Origin: an uncultured Acidobacteriia bacterium | GTDB lineage: Bacteria > Acidobacteriota > Terriglobia > Bryobacterales > Bryobacteraceae | Assembly: GCA_903909435.1 (NCBI GenBank) | Contig: CAIVVT010000167.1 | Span: forward strand, 1-43,286 | DNA: 43,286 nt | Direction of reading: 5' to 3' | In this document: piece after piece, positions 23,845 to 32,100 of the stretch | How positions within the stretch are numbered: position 1 is the stretch's first letter | Layout: every line of letters begins with the position of its first letter | Notes under the pieces: model-generated | What the model was told of the DNA's origin: nothing | The model's database searches: none | What the model saw: only the letters and a program-made list of their open reading frames with translations | Translations under genes and position numbers: made by a program

Positions 23845-25176
23845 CTACAGCGTCGTGATCGCCAGCACCGTCGCGTGCGGTGTGGCCTTGATCCCGGTGA
23901 CAGGTATCGTCAGCTTGTCGCCGGCCTGCGTGAACTTCAGCGCCGCGCCGCCGCTGAGTGCTTTGATGGATGCCACCTTGGCCTTCAGTCCAGTCAGTTC
24001 CAGTGTGCCCGCCGGCATATCGAAGACGTGCAGGTAGAGCGTCTTGCCCTTGGCCGTCATGCGGCCGAACTTGAGGGCTTGCACGGGACCATACGTCGTG
24101 CCGTAAATCGACTCCCCGTTCACTTTCAGCCAGTCGCCAATGGCCGTCAGCCGCTCAACGAATTCGGGCTGAATCGTGCCCTCCGGAGTGGGCCCCACGT
24201 TCAGCAGAAAATTGCCGCCCTTGCTCGCTGCATCGATCAACGCCCGCACCAGCTCCGTGGATGACTTGAACTTCTTGTCGTTCTTGTTATAGGCCCAGGT
24301 GTCGTTGATCGTCATGCAGGTCTCCCAAGTCTGGAAGTCCTCGGGTTTGGGTGCCTCGGCCAGCACGCCTTTGTCGTTCGGATCGACAGTGTCCACGGTC
24401 GCACCCTTGCGAGGAATCCCGTTGGGCAGTCGCTGCTCGGGTGTCACGAAATCGCCCGTCAGGCCAATGCGATCGTTGATCAGCGTCATCGGCCGCAACC
24501 CATGGATCAACTCGTGGAAGCGAGTGCCGCCGTACTTTTGTTGCGTGCCCAGCCCATCGAACCAGATCACGAACGGATCGCCGTAGCGGGTCAGCAATTC
24601 GCGCAACTGAAGTTCCATGTAGTCGAGGTACAGCGGCCACTCCGGACGTGCCGGCTCGCCGGCCCAATTGGTGGCTGACAGCTTCGAGGTATCGCGGAAG
24701 GCCGGGTGGTTCATGTCAGGCGGCGAATAGTAGAATCCCAGCGGCATTTTCTCCGCCTGGGCCGCCTCGACAAGTTGCGCGACGATGTCCTTGCCATACG
24801 GCGACTTGGTGATTTTGTAGTCGGTGTACTGCGTGTCGAACATGCAGAAGCCGTCGTGGTGCTTGGTCGTGAAGACCATGTACTTCTGACCCGCGGCTTT
24901 CGCCAATTTGACGAAGGCTTTCGCGTCAAACTGCGTCGGATTGAAGCGCTGCCGCAGCGCGCGATAGTCGGGCTCCGAGATTGCCCAGGTACCCGGCTCC
25001 ATGATCGGCCAGGAGGCTTCCACGCTCGCCAGGGAGTAGGGCCCCCAGTGGATGAACATGCCGAACTTGGCGTCGTTAAACTTCTTTAAGCGCTCAGATT
25101 GGTGCGTGTCGGCCGCCGTCAGCAAAGCCGAGGCAGCCAGGCAGGAGGCGGTGAGGAGGGCGAAAGTGGACTTCAT
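23845..25176 (-). CDS. Secreted alpha-L-fucosidase (GH29)
   Basis: A 443-residue GH29 enzyme. ATG at 25176 is chosen for AAGGA seven bases upstream and for the Sec signal that follows (MKSTFALLTASCLAASALL); an earlier in-frame start would add 14 unlikely residues. FNDAKFGMFIHWG is at 33-45, KHHDGF at 105-110, and the probable nucleophile is Asp207 in VIWFDG. LLNVGPTPEGTIQ ends the barrel; a short C-terminal beta domain follows. It belongs to the same sub-group as the broken copy at 97-1193 (both have TCMTINDTWAY- or SCMTLNDSWGF-type segments). It has a strong promoter with an embedded palindrome and leads an operon with the UroD-like gene, divergent from the GntR-led catabolic operon. Confidence 0.94.
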   Translation of the reverse strand: MKSTFALLTASCLAASALLTAADTHQSERLKKFNDAKFGMFIHWGPYSLASVEASWPIMEPGTWAISEPDYRALRQRFNPTQFDAKAFVKLAKAAGQKYMVFTTKHHDGFCMFDTQYTDYKITKSPYGKDIVAQLVEAAQAEKMPLGFYYSPPDMNHPAFRDTSKLSATNWAGEPARPEWPLYLDYMELQLRELLTRYGDPFVIWFDGLGTQQKYGGTRFHELIHGLRPMTLINDRIGLTGDFVTPEQRLPNGIPRKGATVDTVDPNDKGVLAEAPKPEDFQTWETCMTINDTWAYNKNDKKFKSSTELVRALIDAASKGGNFLLNVGPTPEGTIQPEFVERLTAIGDWLKVNGESIYGTTYGPVQALKFGRMTAKGKTLYLHVFDMPAGTLELTGLKAKVASIKALSGGAALKFTQAGDKLTIPVTGIKATPHATVLAITTL

Positions 25177-25217
25177 CGTATTCCTTGTCAACGCAGATGG
25201 ACTGCAAAACTTCAGCA

Positions 25218-25246
25218 ATCCTATTGAAGACCGTGCACGGTGTCAA
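25218..25246 (-). promoter_or_regulatory. Fucosidase promoter with perfect consensus -35
   Basis: On the minus strand TTGACA (plus 25241-25246) is followed after exactly 17 bases by TAGGAT (plus 25218-25223). This is the best sigma70-type promoter in the window, about 42 bases before the ATG at 25176. The palindrome at 25230-25241 overlaps the -35 box and spacer. Confidence 0.7.
25230..25241. promoter_or_regulatory. Perfect palindrome ACCGTGCACGGT, candidate operator
   Basis: A 12-base perfect palindrome within the fucosidase promoter, about 100 bases from the divergent GntR/FCD regulator gene. Its place, overlapping the -35 box, suits a repressor, and the adjacent GntR protein is the natural candidate. 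FadR-type operators usually read GT-n-x-AC with flanking bases, so the match is partial and binding is inferred. Confidence 0.55.
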
Positions 25247-25306
25247 GCCGCTATCGGGACAATCTGTTCGCTCTCTGAGGTTCTCTTGCCTTCCAGCCCA
25301 TGATGC

Positions 25307-25312
25307 TATAAC
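25307..25312 (+). promoter_or_regulatory. Possible -10 box of the GntR-led operon
   Basis: TATAAC lies 31 bases before the ATG at 25344; the closest -35 candidate is TTGCCT at 25286-25291, with a short 15-base spacer. Plausible but weak. Confidence 0.3.
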
Positions 25313-25343
25313 CTGACTCAGAAGCTCGATTTGAGCGCTCAGA

Positions 25344-26111
25344 ATGAACATCGCCGCGCAAACCGAATCGATGGCCCCAACCCCGTCGGCACTGCTGAAA
25401 GAGCAGGTCGCCGACCGGCTCCGCGATGAAATTATACGCGGCTGCCTCGCTCCCGGCCAGCGTGTGGTCGAAGGGAAATGGGCTCGCGAATTCGGCGTCG
25501 CCCAGGCCTCGGTGCGTGAGGCCATCAACATCCTGATCGGAGAAGGCTTCCTGACCAAAGACTCCGGTCGCAGCGCGCGCGTCACGAGTTACACCGAGCA
25601 CGACGTAGCCAGCATGTACCAGGTGCGCAGCGTGCTGGAAGGGCTTGCCGCGCGCCTGATCGCCCAGCGCCAGATCGGCATCGACGCCGTGGAATCGGAA
25701 CTCGCGGGCATGCACGCGGCGATTGAACGCGGCGACATGCGAGCCGTGCTGCGCCACGACCTCGGCTACCATCTCAAGTTGAGCGAACTCAGCGGTAACC
25801 CTTTCCTGTACGAGTCGGTAAAACGGCTGCTGGTCCCGCTGTTCGCGTTCGTGCTCTTGCGCGTGGTCAAGAGCGGTCAGGGACCCGACGCCTGGGCCGC
25901 CGATCTGCCGCGCCACCACCGCATCCTGGACCTGATCCGCGAGGGTGATCCCGAGATAGCCGAGCAATACGTGCGGCGCTCCTACCGCCAATTCGTAAGC
26001 TCGGCCTACGCCGTATGGGAGAACGTCGGCGGCGCCGTCCAAGCCCATAAAGAAGGCCGTGAAGATCTGTCGAAAAAGCGGGCCGACACCGCGACGCGGG
26101 AGGCATGTTGA
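25344..26111 (+). CDS. GntR-family regulator, FadR/FCD subfamily
   Basis: A 255-residue cytoplasmic transcription factor. A winged helix-turn-helix occupies about 17-85 (LKEQVADRLRDEIIRGCLAPGQ- then EFGVAQASVREAINIL), the normal GntR DNA-binding layout. The FCD ligand domain runs about 90-225 and shows the metal/ligand residues of the family: Asp and His in HDLGYHLKL and His in DLPRHHRIL. Members usually sense small carboxylates or sugar acids, so L-fuconate or 2-keto-3-deoxy-L-fuconate would be a logical inducer. It is the first gene of the operon with the SDR, the fuconate dehydratase and the transporter, and is divergent from the fucosidase whose promoter carries a palindrome. No Shine-Dalgarno is obvious before the ATG; a second ATG at 25371 is possible. 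Confidence 0.92.
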   Translation: MNIAAQTESMAPTPSALLKEQVADRLRDEIIRGCLAPGQRVVEGKWAREFGVAQASVREAINILIGEGFLTKDSGRSARVTSYTEHDVASMYQVRSVLEGLAARLIAQRQIGIDAVESELAGMHAAIERGDMRAVLRHDLGYHLKLSELSGNPFLYESVKRLLVPLFAFVLLRVVKSGQGPDAWAADLPRHHRILDLIREGDPEIAEQYVRRSYRQFVSSAYAVWENVGGAVQAHKEGREDLSKKRADTATREAC

Positions 26112-26115
26112 CACC

Positions 26116-26883
26116 GTGAGCTTGCAGTTGCCGGGCAGAATCATTCTGATCACGGGCGGCGCGGACGGCATTGGCCGCGAGTGCGCCCTCGCCTATGCGA
26201 AGGAAGGCGCGAGCGTCGCCATCGCCGACGTGCAAGGCGCGCGTGCGGTGGAATTAGCGGGCGAAATCGGCGCAAACGCCGTCGGTCTCGAATGCGACGT
26301 TTCTGCCGGACCGAGCGTCGAGGCCGCGGTGCGCGCCACCGTCGAACGGTTCGGCCGCCTGGATGCCGTGCACAACAACGCCGGCATCGCCACGCCCTCC
26401 AAGCCGCTCCACCTGACTACGGAAGAGGAATGGGATCGCCAGTTTGCCGTCAATCTGAAGGGCGTCTACTGGACCACGCGCTACGCGCACTCCGAACTTG
26501 CCCGAGTCCGTGGATGTATCCTGAACACCGCCAGCATGGTGGGTTTGATCGGCCAGGCCGACCACGCCGCATACGTTGCCGGCAAGGGCGGCATGATCGC
26601 CCTCACGAAAGCCATGGCGCTGGACTACGCAGCCGAGGGCATTCGCGTGAATGCGGTTTGCCCGGCGGGAGTCATGACGCCTATGCTCGAACGCTGGTGC
26701 CAGGAGCAGCGCGACCCCGCATCGACCAAGCAGTATCTGGACGAGATCCACGCACTTGGCTATTGCCCTCAGCCGGACGTGATCGCGGACGCTTGCGTGT
26801 TCCTGCTCTCCGATCGCGCCCGCTTCATCACCGGCTGCGCACTGCCGGTCAGCGGCGGCGCGGAACTGGGTTACCGCCGCTGA
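26116..26883 (+). CDS. SDR dehydrogenase, probably L-fucose or 2-keto-3-deoxy-L-fuconate dehydrogenase
   Basis: A 255-residue classical short-chain dehydrogenase. GTG at 26116 is chosen because the Rossmann fold starts at once after it, GGGAGG lies 12 bases upstream, and the start follows the GntR stop by four bases. TGGADGIG (13-20) binds the cofactor, Asp38 at the end of the second strand suggests NAD+ over NADP+, NNAG is at 87-90, and the catalytic residues are Ser140, Tyr153 and Lys157. Between a fuconate dehydratase and a GntR regulator it should oxidise either L-fucose (first step) or 2-keto-3-deoxy-L-fuconate (after dehydration). The sequence alone does not decide which. Confidence 0.88.
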   Translation: MSLQLPGRIILITGGADGIGRECALAYAKEGASVAIADVQGARAVELAGEIGANAVGLECDVSAGPSVEAAVRATVERFGRLDAVHNNAGIATPSKPLHLTTEEEWDRQFAVNLKGVYWTTRYAHSELARVRGCILNTASMVGLIGQADHAAYVAGKGGMIALTKAMALDYAAEGIRVNAVCPAGVMTPMLERWCQEQRDPASTKQYLDEIHALGYCPQPDVIADACVFLLSDRARFITGCALPVSGGAELGYRR

Positions 26884-26896
26884 GGAAATGAGCGTT

Positions 26897-28135
26897 ATGC
26901 GAAATGTCACCATCGAATCTTTAACGGCCATCGACCGCCGCTTCCCTCTGCTGGGCGGAGAGGGCTCCGACGCGGTGCACACCGGGGCCGAATACGGCTA
27001 CGCTGTGGCCGAACTTGCCGCGGGACCGCTGCGCGGCACCGGCATTGCCCTCACGCTGGGGCACGGCAACGAACTCGTCTGCGACGCCATACGCATGTTG
27101 GGCGCAGCTCTTCCCGGCCGCGATATCGAAGCGACCATGGCCGGCTTCGGGGCCTTCCAGCGCAGCCTGGCGGACCACCCGCAGTTGCGCTGGCTCGGTC
27201 CACATAAAGGCGTCACGCATCTGGCGCTCGCGGCATTGACCAACGCCTGCTTCGACCTGTGGGCCAAGGTGCGCGGCGTTCCCTTGTGGAGTTTGCTGCT
27301 CTCTTTGACGCCGGACCAGATCGTCAACCTGATCGACTTCAGCTACATCGAGGACGTGCTTTCGCCGGGCGACGCGAAGGCGATTCTGGAAACTCACCTG
27401 CCCACGCGCGACGAACGCGAAGGCGTGTTGACGGCTGGCTATCCGGGCTACGACACTTCCGTGGGTTGGTTCCAGTTCGACGATCAGCGCGTCGTGAAGT
27501 CGGCTCTGGAGGCCCGCGCGCGCGGCTTCCGTGCGGTCAAGCTCAAGGTCGGCAGCGCGGACGGCGAACGCGATCTGCGGCGCGCCCGATTGCTGCGCGA
27601 GGCACTCGGCCCTGAAACGCTGATCATGCTCGACGCCAACCAGCAATGGCCGCTCGACAAGGCCCTGCGCATGAGCAAGGCGCTCAGTGAAATCTCTCCC
27701 TACTGGGTGGAAGAGCCGACGCATCCCGACGACATCTTCGGCCATCGCCGCATTGCGGAGGAGATCGCACCGGTGAAGGTCGCACTCGGCGAGCACGTGC
27801 CCAATCGCGTATTGTTCAAAGCGTTTCTGCAGGCTGGCGCGATGCACTTCGTGCAGGCCGATTGCGTCCGTCTGGCCGGGGTCAGCGAGTTCCTGGCCGT
27901 CAGCCTGATGGCTCGCAAGTTCGGCTTGCCGGTCGCGCCGCACGTCGGCGACATGGGCCAGGTTCATCAGCATCTGGTGCTGTTCAACCACATCGCCCTC
28001 GGTCATGACAGACTGTTCCTGGAGCACATTCCTCACTTGCGCGAATACCTTGTGCATCCCGCCACGGTCGAGGGCGGCGTTTATTTGACGCCGCAGGAAC
28101 CGGGACTCTCGTGTGACCTGCATCCCGCAGCGTAG
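26897..28135 (+). CDS. fucD: L-fuconate dehydratase (enolase superfamily)
   Basis: It removes water from L-fuconate to give 2-keto-3-deoxy-L-fuconate in the non-phosphorylative fucose pathway. Counting from the upstream ATG at 26888, the catalytic set is clear: Lys218-x-Lys220 (VKLKVG), metal ligands Asp249 (MLDANQQW), Glu275 (YWVEEPTHPDD) and Glu302 (LGEH), with Asp325 and the acid/base His352 (VAPHVGDMGQ). This is nearly the numbering of the characterised Xanthomonas enzyme, and TAGYPGYDTSVGW and GSDAVHTGAEY are typical of this group rather than of generic mandelate racemases. The start at 26897 has AGGAA at proper distance (nine bases); the ATG at 26888 is too close to it but remains possible. 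It follows the SDR directly and precedes the transporter by 12 bases. Confidence 0.94.
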   Translation: MRNVTIESLTAIDRRFPLLGGEGSDAVHTGAEYGYAVAELAAGPLRGTGIALTLGHGNELVCDAIRMLGAALPGRDIEATMAGFGAFQRSLADHPQLRWLGPHKGVTHLALAALTNACFDLWAKVRGVPLWSLLLSLTPDQIVNLIDFSYIEDVLSPGDAKAILETHLPTRDEREGVLTAGYPGYDTSVGWFQFDDQRVVKSALEARARGFRAVKLKVGSADGERDLRRARLLREALGPETLIMLDANQQWPLDKALRMSKALSEISPYWVEEPTHPDDIFGHRRIAEEIAPVKVALGEHVPNRVLFKAFLQAGAMHFVQADCVRLAGVSEFLAVSLMARKFGLPVAPHVGDMGQVHQHLVLFNHIALGHDRLFLEHIPHLREYLVHPATVEGGVYLTPQEPGLSCDLHPAA

Positions 28136-28147
28136 GAGCGATTTCTA

Positions 28148-29146
28148 ATGACAATCACGGTCTGGCTGGGCCTCGGCATGACGCTGGTGGCCGGACTTCT
28201 TGCGGGCAACAGCATGCTGCCCATGAAGTTCGTGAAGCGCTGGCAGTGGGAGAACACCTGGCTGATATTCAGCCTCGTTTCCCTCGTGTTGATACCGTGG
28301 GCACTCGCCTGTGGGCTGGTGCATGGGCTGGGCTCCCTGTATGCCTCGTTGCCGGCTTCGGCCTACGCGGCGCCGCTGTTGTTCGGCGCTGGATGGGGCA
28401 TCGCGCAAGTGCTTTTCGGACTCTCCATCGCCCGGCTCGGCCTGGCGTTGGGTTACGCGATCATCATCGCTTTAGGTGCCGTTCTAGGCACTTTGGTGCC
28501 GTTGTTCGTGCAGAACAGGGCCGTTTTGGGCACCTCGCGTGGCGCCCTGATTCTCGGTGGAGTGCTGGTGATGGTGATCGGAATCGCCTCGTCTTCGTGG
28601 GCTGGCAGACTGCGCGAGGGCAGCGTGAAAAAGGGCGGCACGTACGGGCGCGACGTCGCCATTGCGGTCGTCTGCGGTTTGATGGCGCCAATGCTGAATT
28701 ACGCCTTCGCCTTCGGTCAGCCCATCGCCGAGGCCGCCGTCCGCATGGGCACCAGCAAGGAGTCGGCCGGCTACGCGGTTTGGCCCATCGCATTGCTCGG
28801 CGGACTCGGTCCGAATCTCGCCTACAGCATCTACCTCCTGCAGCGCAATCGCACCTGGGGTTTGTTCCGCGGAGGCTGGGTGCGCGACGGCTCGATGGGC
28901 CTGGGAATGGGCATTTTCTGGATGGGCGCGATGTCGTTATACGGAGTCGGTTCCGTGTTCCTCGGCGTGCTCGGAACGTCCGTCGGATGGGCGCTGTTTC
29001 AGATCTTCATGATCATGACTGCCAACCTCTCCGGTGTGCTCACCGGGGAGTGGAAAGGCGCGCCAAAGTCGGCGGTCTACAGACTGTCGATCGGTCTGGC
29101 CCTGCTCGCCGTGGCCACCGTGTTGATGGCGCTGGGCAACTCCTGA
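28148..29146 (+). CDS. RhaT-family sugar/proton symporter
   Basis: A 332-residue inner-membrane protein with about ten hydrophobic helices. The opening, with a first helix followed by PMKFVKRWQWEN-W, and the segment LLFGAGWGIAQVLFGLSIARLGLALG resemble the L-rhamnose/H+ symporter RhaT, a member of the drug/metabolite transporter superfamily. L-fucose and L-rhamnose are both 6-deoxyhexoses, and the genes around it act on fucose, so fucose uptake is the likely role; that would replace the usual FucP of the major facilitator type. TAGGAG stands eight bases before the ATG. It is the last gene of the GntR-led operon and ends five bases from a convergent TonB receptor. Confidence 0.88.
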   Translation: MTITVWLGLGMTLVAGLLAGNSMLPMKFVKRWQWENTWLIFSLVSLVLIPWALACGLVHGLGSLYASLPASAYAAPLLFGAGWGIAQVLFGLSIARLGLALGYAIIIALGAVLGTLVPLFVQNRAVLGTSRGALILGGVLVMVIGIASSSWAGRLREGSVKKGGTYGRDVAIAVVCGLMAPMLNYAFAFGQPIAEAAVRMGTSKESAGYAVWPIALLGGLGPNLAYSIYLLQRNRTWGLFRGGWVRDGSMGLGMGIFWMGAMSLYGVGSVFLGVLGTSVGWALFQIFMIMTANLSGVLTGEWKGAPKSAVYRLSIGLALLAVATVLMALGNS

Positions 29147-29151
29147 CGCCG

Positions 29152-32100
29152 TTAAAAAAGCACTTTGAGTGAAAGCTGGATCTGGCGCGACGGCCCGGAA
29201 GTCCTGCTGATCAGACCGAAGCCGGTGCCCAGCAAAACGTTGTTGGGCAATCCGAAATTCACCAGGTTGAAGGCGTTGAATACCTCGGTACGGAATTGCA
29301 GAATCGCCCGCTCCGGATTGGCTGAAGATCCAATGGGCATGTTCTTGATCAGCGAAAGATCGAAGCTGTGGAAGCCGGGTCCGCGGAAGGTGTTACGGCC
29401 GAGGGTGCCGAACCGTCCCTGGTTGGGTCCCGAGCCGCCCGCGACGTTGACCGGGATCGAAAACAACCCGGCGTTGGCCGTCCCCAGACCGAAGTAATCC
29501 TCGCGCACTGTTCTGCTGGTCGATAGCGCCGGCACACCCGTCTGGTCGGGCCGGTCCGCGCCATTCGCGCCTACTCCTGTTTGCTGGATTCCGGAGTATA
29601 CCGTGAACGGCGACCCGGTCGAGAGTGATCCGACGCCCAGCAGTTGCCATCCACCGGTGAAACGCTTACCCAGCGCGCGCACCACCGGCACGCGGCCCAA
29701 CGCGAGCTCCTGCACCGCGTTGAACGAGAAGGAATGCGCCACATCGAACGTCGATGGCCCTTTTTCCGAACTCAGGTCGAAAGGGTTCTGGGGCGAGGCT
29801 TGAAGCACCGCGCCAGACGCGGCGGCGACGAATCCTCCCAGGACGGCGCTCGTGTCGTCCAGCGACTTCGAGAAGGTGTAGCTCGCTTGAAAACCCAAAC
29901 CGTAGCGCAGCGAAGTCTTCGAGATCGACGCCTGCAGGGAGTGATACGTGGAGTGCGAACTGTTCGCCATCACCATGGTCGGTCCCAGACCGCCCGTCAC
30001 CTTGCCCGTGGAGTCGAATTGCGTGTAACGCGCATACTTCGGATCGGCTCCACCATACCCATTCGGAGAGTCGATTCGCGGCAGGGCTACTCCCACCGAG
30101 CCAACGTAAGCGGCCGTCACCGTGACGTCCCCGATGCGGCGTTCAATTCCGCCCGTGTAGCTGCCCACGTAGCCGTTGCGCGTATTCGGCGTCATGCCCG
30201 CGGCACTCACGGCCCGCACCTGCTTGTCCGGGCTCAACGCCGCCAGATCGCGTTCGAAGCGGTTGATGTCCATTTCCGTGTTGGGCGCGACCGCCATCGA
30301 ATTGCCGGAGGCATAGATTAACTTCCCGCCGGGCGAATAGATGCCGGGCAGATTCACGGCTTGGGGCGAGGCGCTGTATGAGATGGGTGCGCCCGGCGCC
30401 GCCGCCTCGTACAGCGATACGACGAAGGGCAGTCCGCCGGTCACCAGATTCACCTGCCACAGGATCGGCAGCAAGGTCGTGATGGAACTGCCGGCCCGGA
30501 GGATCGTCTTGTCGTTCAGCTTCCAGTCGATGGCGAGGCGCGGCCCCCAACCGCTCCAATCCATGTTGTAGTGCGGGTCCGGATTCACAAGGTAATGCGC
30601 GCCGTCCGGCGAAAAGAAGACGCCCGAGGCGAGATGGTGTCCCTCGTGGATGCGCGAATTCACTTCGTAGCGCAGCCCGTAGCTCAGGCTCAGCTTCGGC
30701 GAGACTTTCCAGGTGTCGCGGAAGTAGAAGTTGAACGCCTCGCGCCGTACCGCCGCCTCACCCATTTTCGTGCCTTGGGGAAAGCCCTGCGGAGCCGCGG
30801 CGACGATGTAGGAAAACGGCGTGGCCGTCAGGAACCCCGAGAGTGAATCCGGCAGCAGGTCGCCCGCGTTGATGTTGTGCGCGCCGCTGGTGGACCGGAA
30901 GGAAACAGGGGCGTAAGCCGCTCCTCCGCCGAAGGTGTACAGGCCGTTCGGATCGATGCCGAACAGGGTTGTGTCACGGTTGACGCGCACCTCGACGCCC
31001 GCCTGCCAGACGTGCTTGCCGCGCACCAGGCTGAAGTCCTGGTGCAGTTGAAAGACGTTGCCGAAGGCGCCGGAGATTGAGCCGGACGCCGAGTTGTAGG
31101 GCTCGAACGTGCTGTCCGCGAAGGTCAGGCCAGGTTGCGACTGGTTGTGCGACGAGAAGTTCGGCGTCGAGCGGATGAAGCCGAGAGACGTCGTCGAAGT
31201 GAAGTTCGCCGTGGGCGTCCAGGTTACCGATGCCCCGGCATTCCGCTGCCGGTCGAAATAGGGAATTCCGAAGGACGGGTCGATGGCCGTCTGGCTGGGG
31301 TTGGTCAGCGGGCCATCGACGTTGTTCAGGTTGAAGCGGCCGAACAGCGCCAGTTTGTCCGAGAGCTTGTGATCCAGGCGCACCGAGAATTGGTCGGTCT
31401 GCGTCCGGACCTTCGAGGACGTGGCGTACGTGCGTGCCCCGTAAGGACCTTGCGGGTCGTTTGGCAGCGGATAGCGGGCCAGCACGGGCGCGATCCGCGC
31501 ATCTACCGGCACGATCAGCGCATCGCCTGGGAACGCCGTGGTGTCCACGCCCTGCCGCTCCTGCGCCGTGGGCACCGGCAGCACCTGCGTGGTCCCCAGC
31601 ACCTGCCGGAAGCCCTGGTATTGCGCAAAGTAAAACGTCCGGTTGCGGCCGTCGTAGACCCCGGGAATGCGCACCGGGCCGCCGTTGGTCAATCCAAACT
31701 CGTTGCGAGCAAAAGGCGGGATACGGCCAGGTTGCGCGATCGAGCGCCGGTCGAAGAAATTGCGCGCGTCGAAGGCGGCGTTGCGGACGAACTCGAACAG
31801 GCTCCCATGCAGATCGTTGCTGCCGGCCTTGGACGTGATTGCCGTGAAACCCGCGGCGCCGTGCCCGATGTCGGCGGGCATCACCCCGGAACTCGAGTTG
31901 ATTTCTTCGATCGCGTCCACATTGAAATTCGAAAACGTGGCGCCGCCCATCTCCGGGTCGGTGGTGTCGATGCCGTCCATGGCGAACACCGTGGCCGACC
32001 CGCGCTGGCCGTTGACGGTGAACTGTTGGGTGAAATTGGCCGCACCATTGGTGTCGGTCTGCGTTCCCGCCGCAAGCAGCAGCAATTGGCTGAAGTCGCG

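Noticed and set aside
26921..28123. Antisense frame of about 400 codons opposite the fuconate dehydratase
   Set aside because: The dehydratase has all catalytic residues, so the opposite frame is a shadow.
26897..28135. Generic mandelate racemase/galactonate dehydratase
   Set aside because: Spacing of all metal ligands and the TAGYPGYDTS and GSDAVHTGAEY segments fit L-fuconate dehydratase much better.
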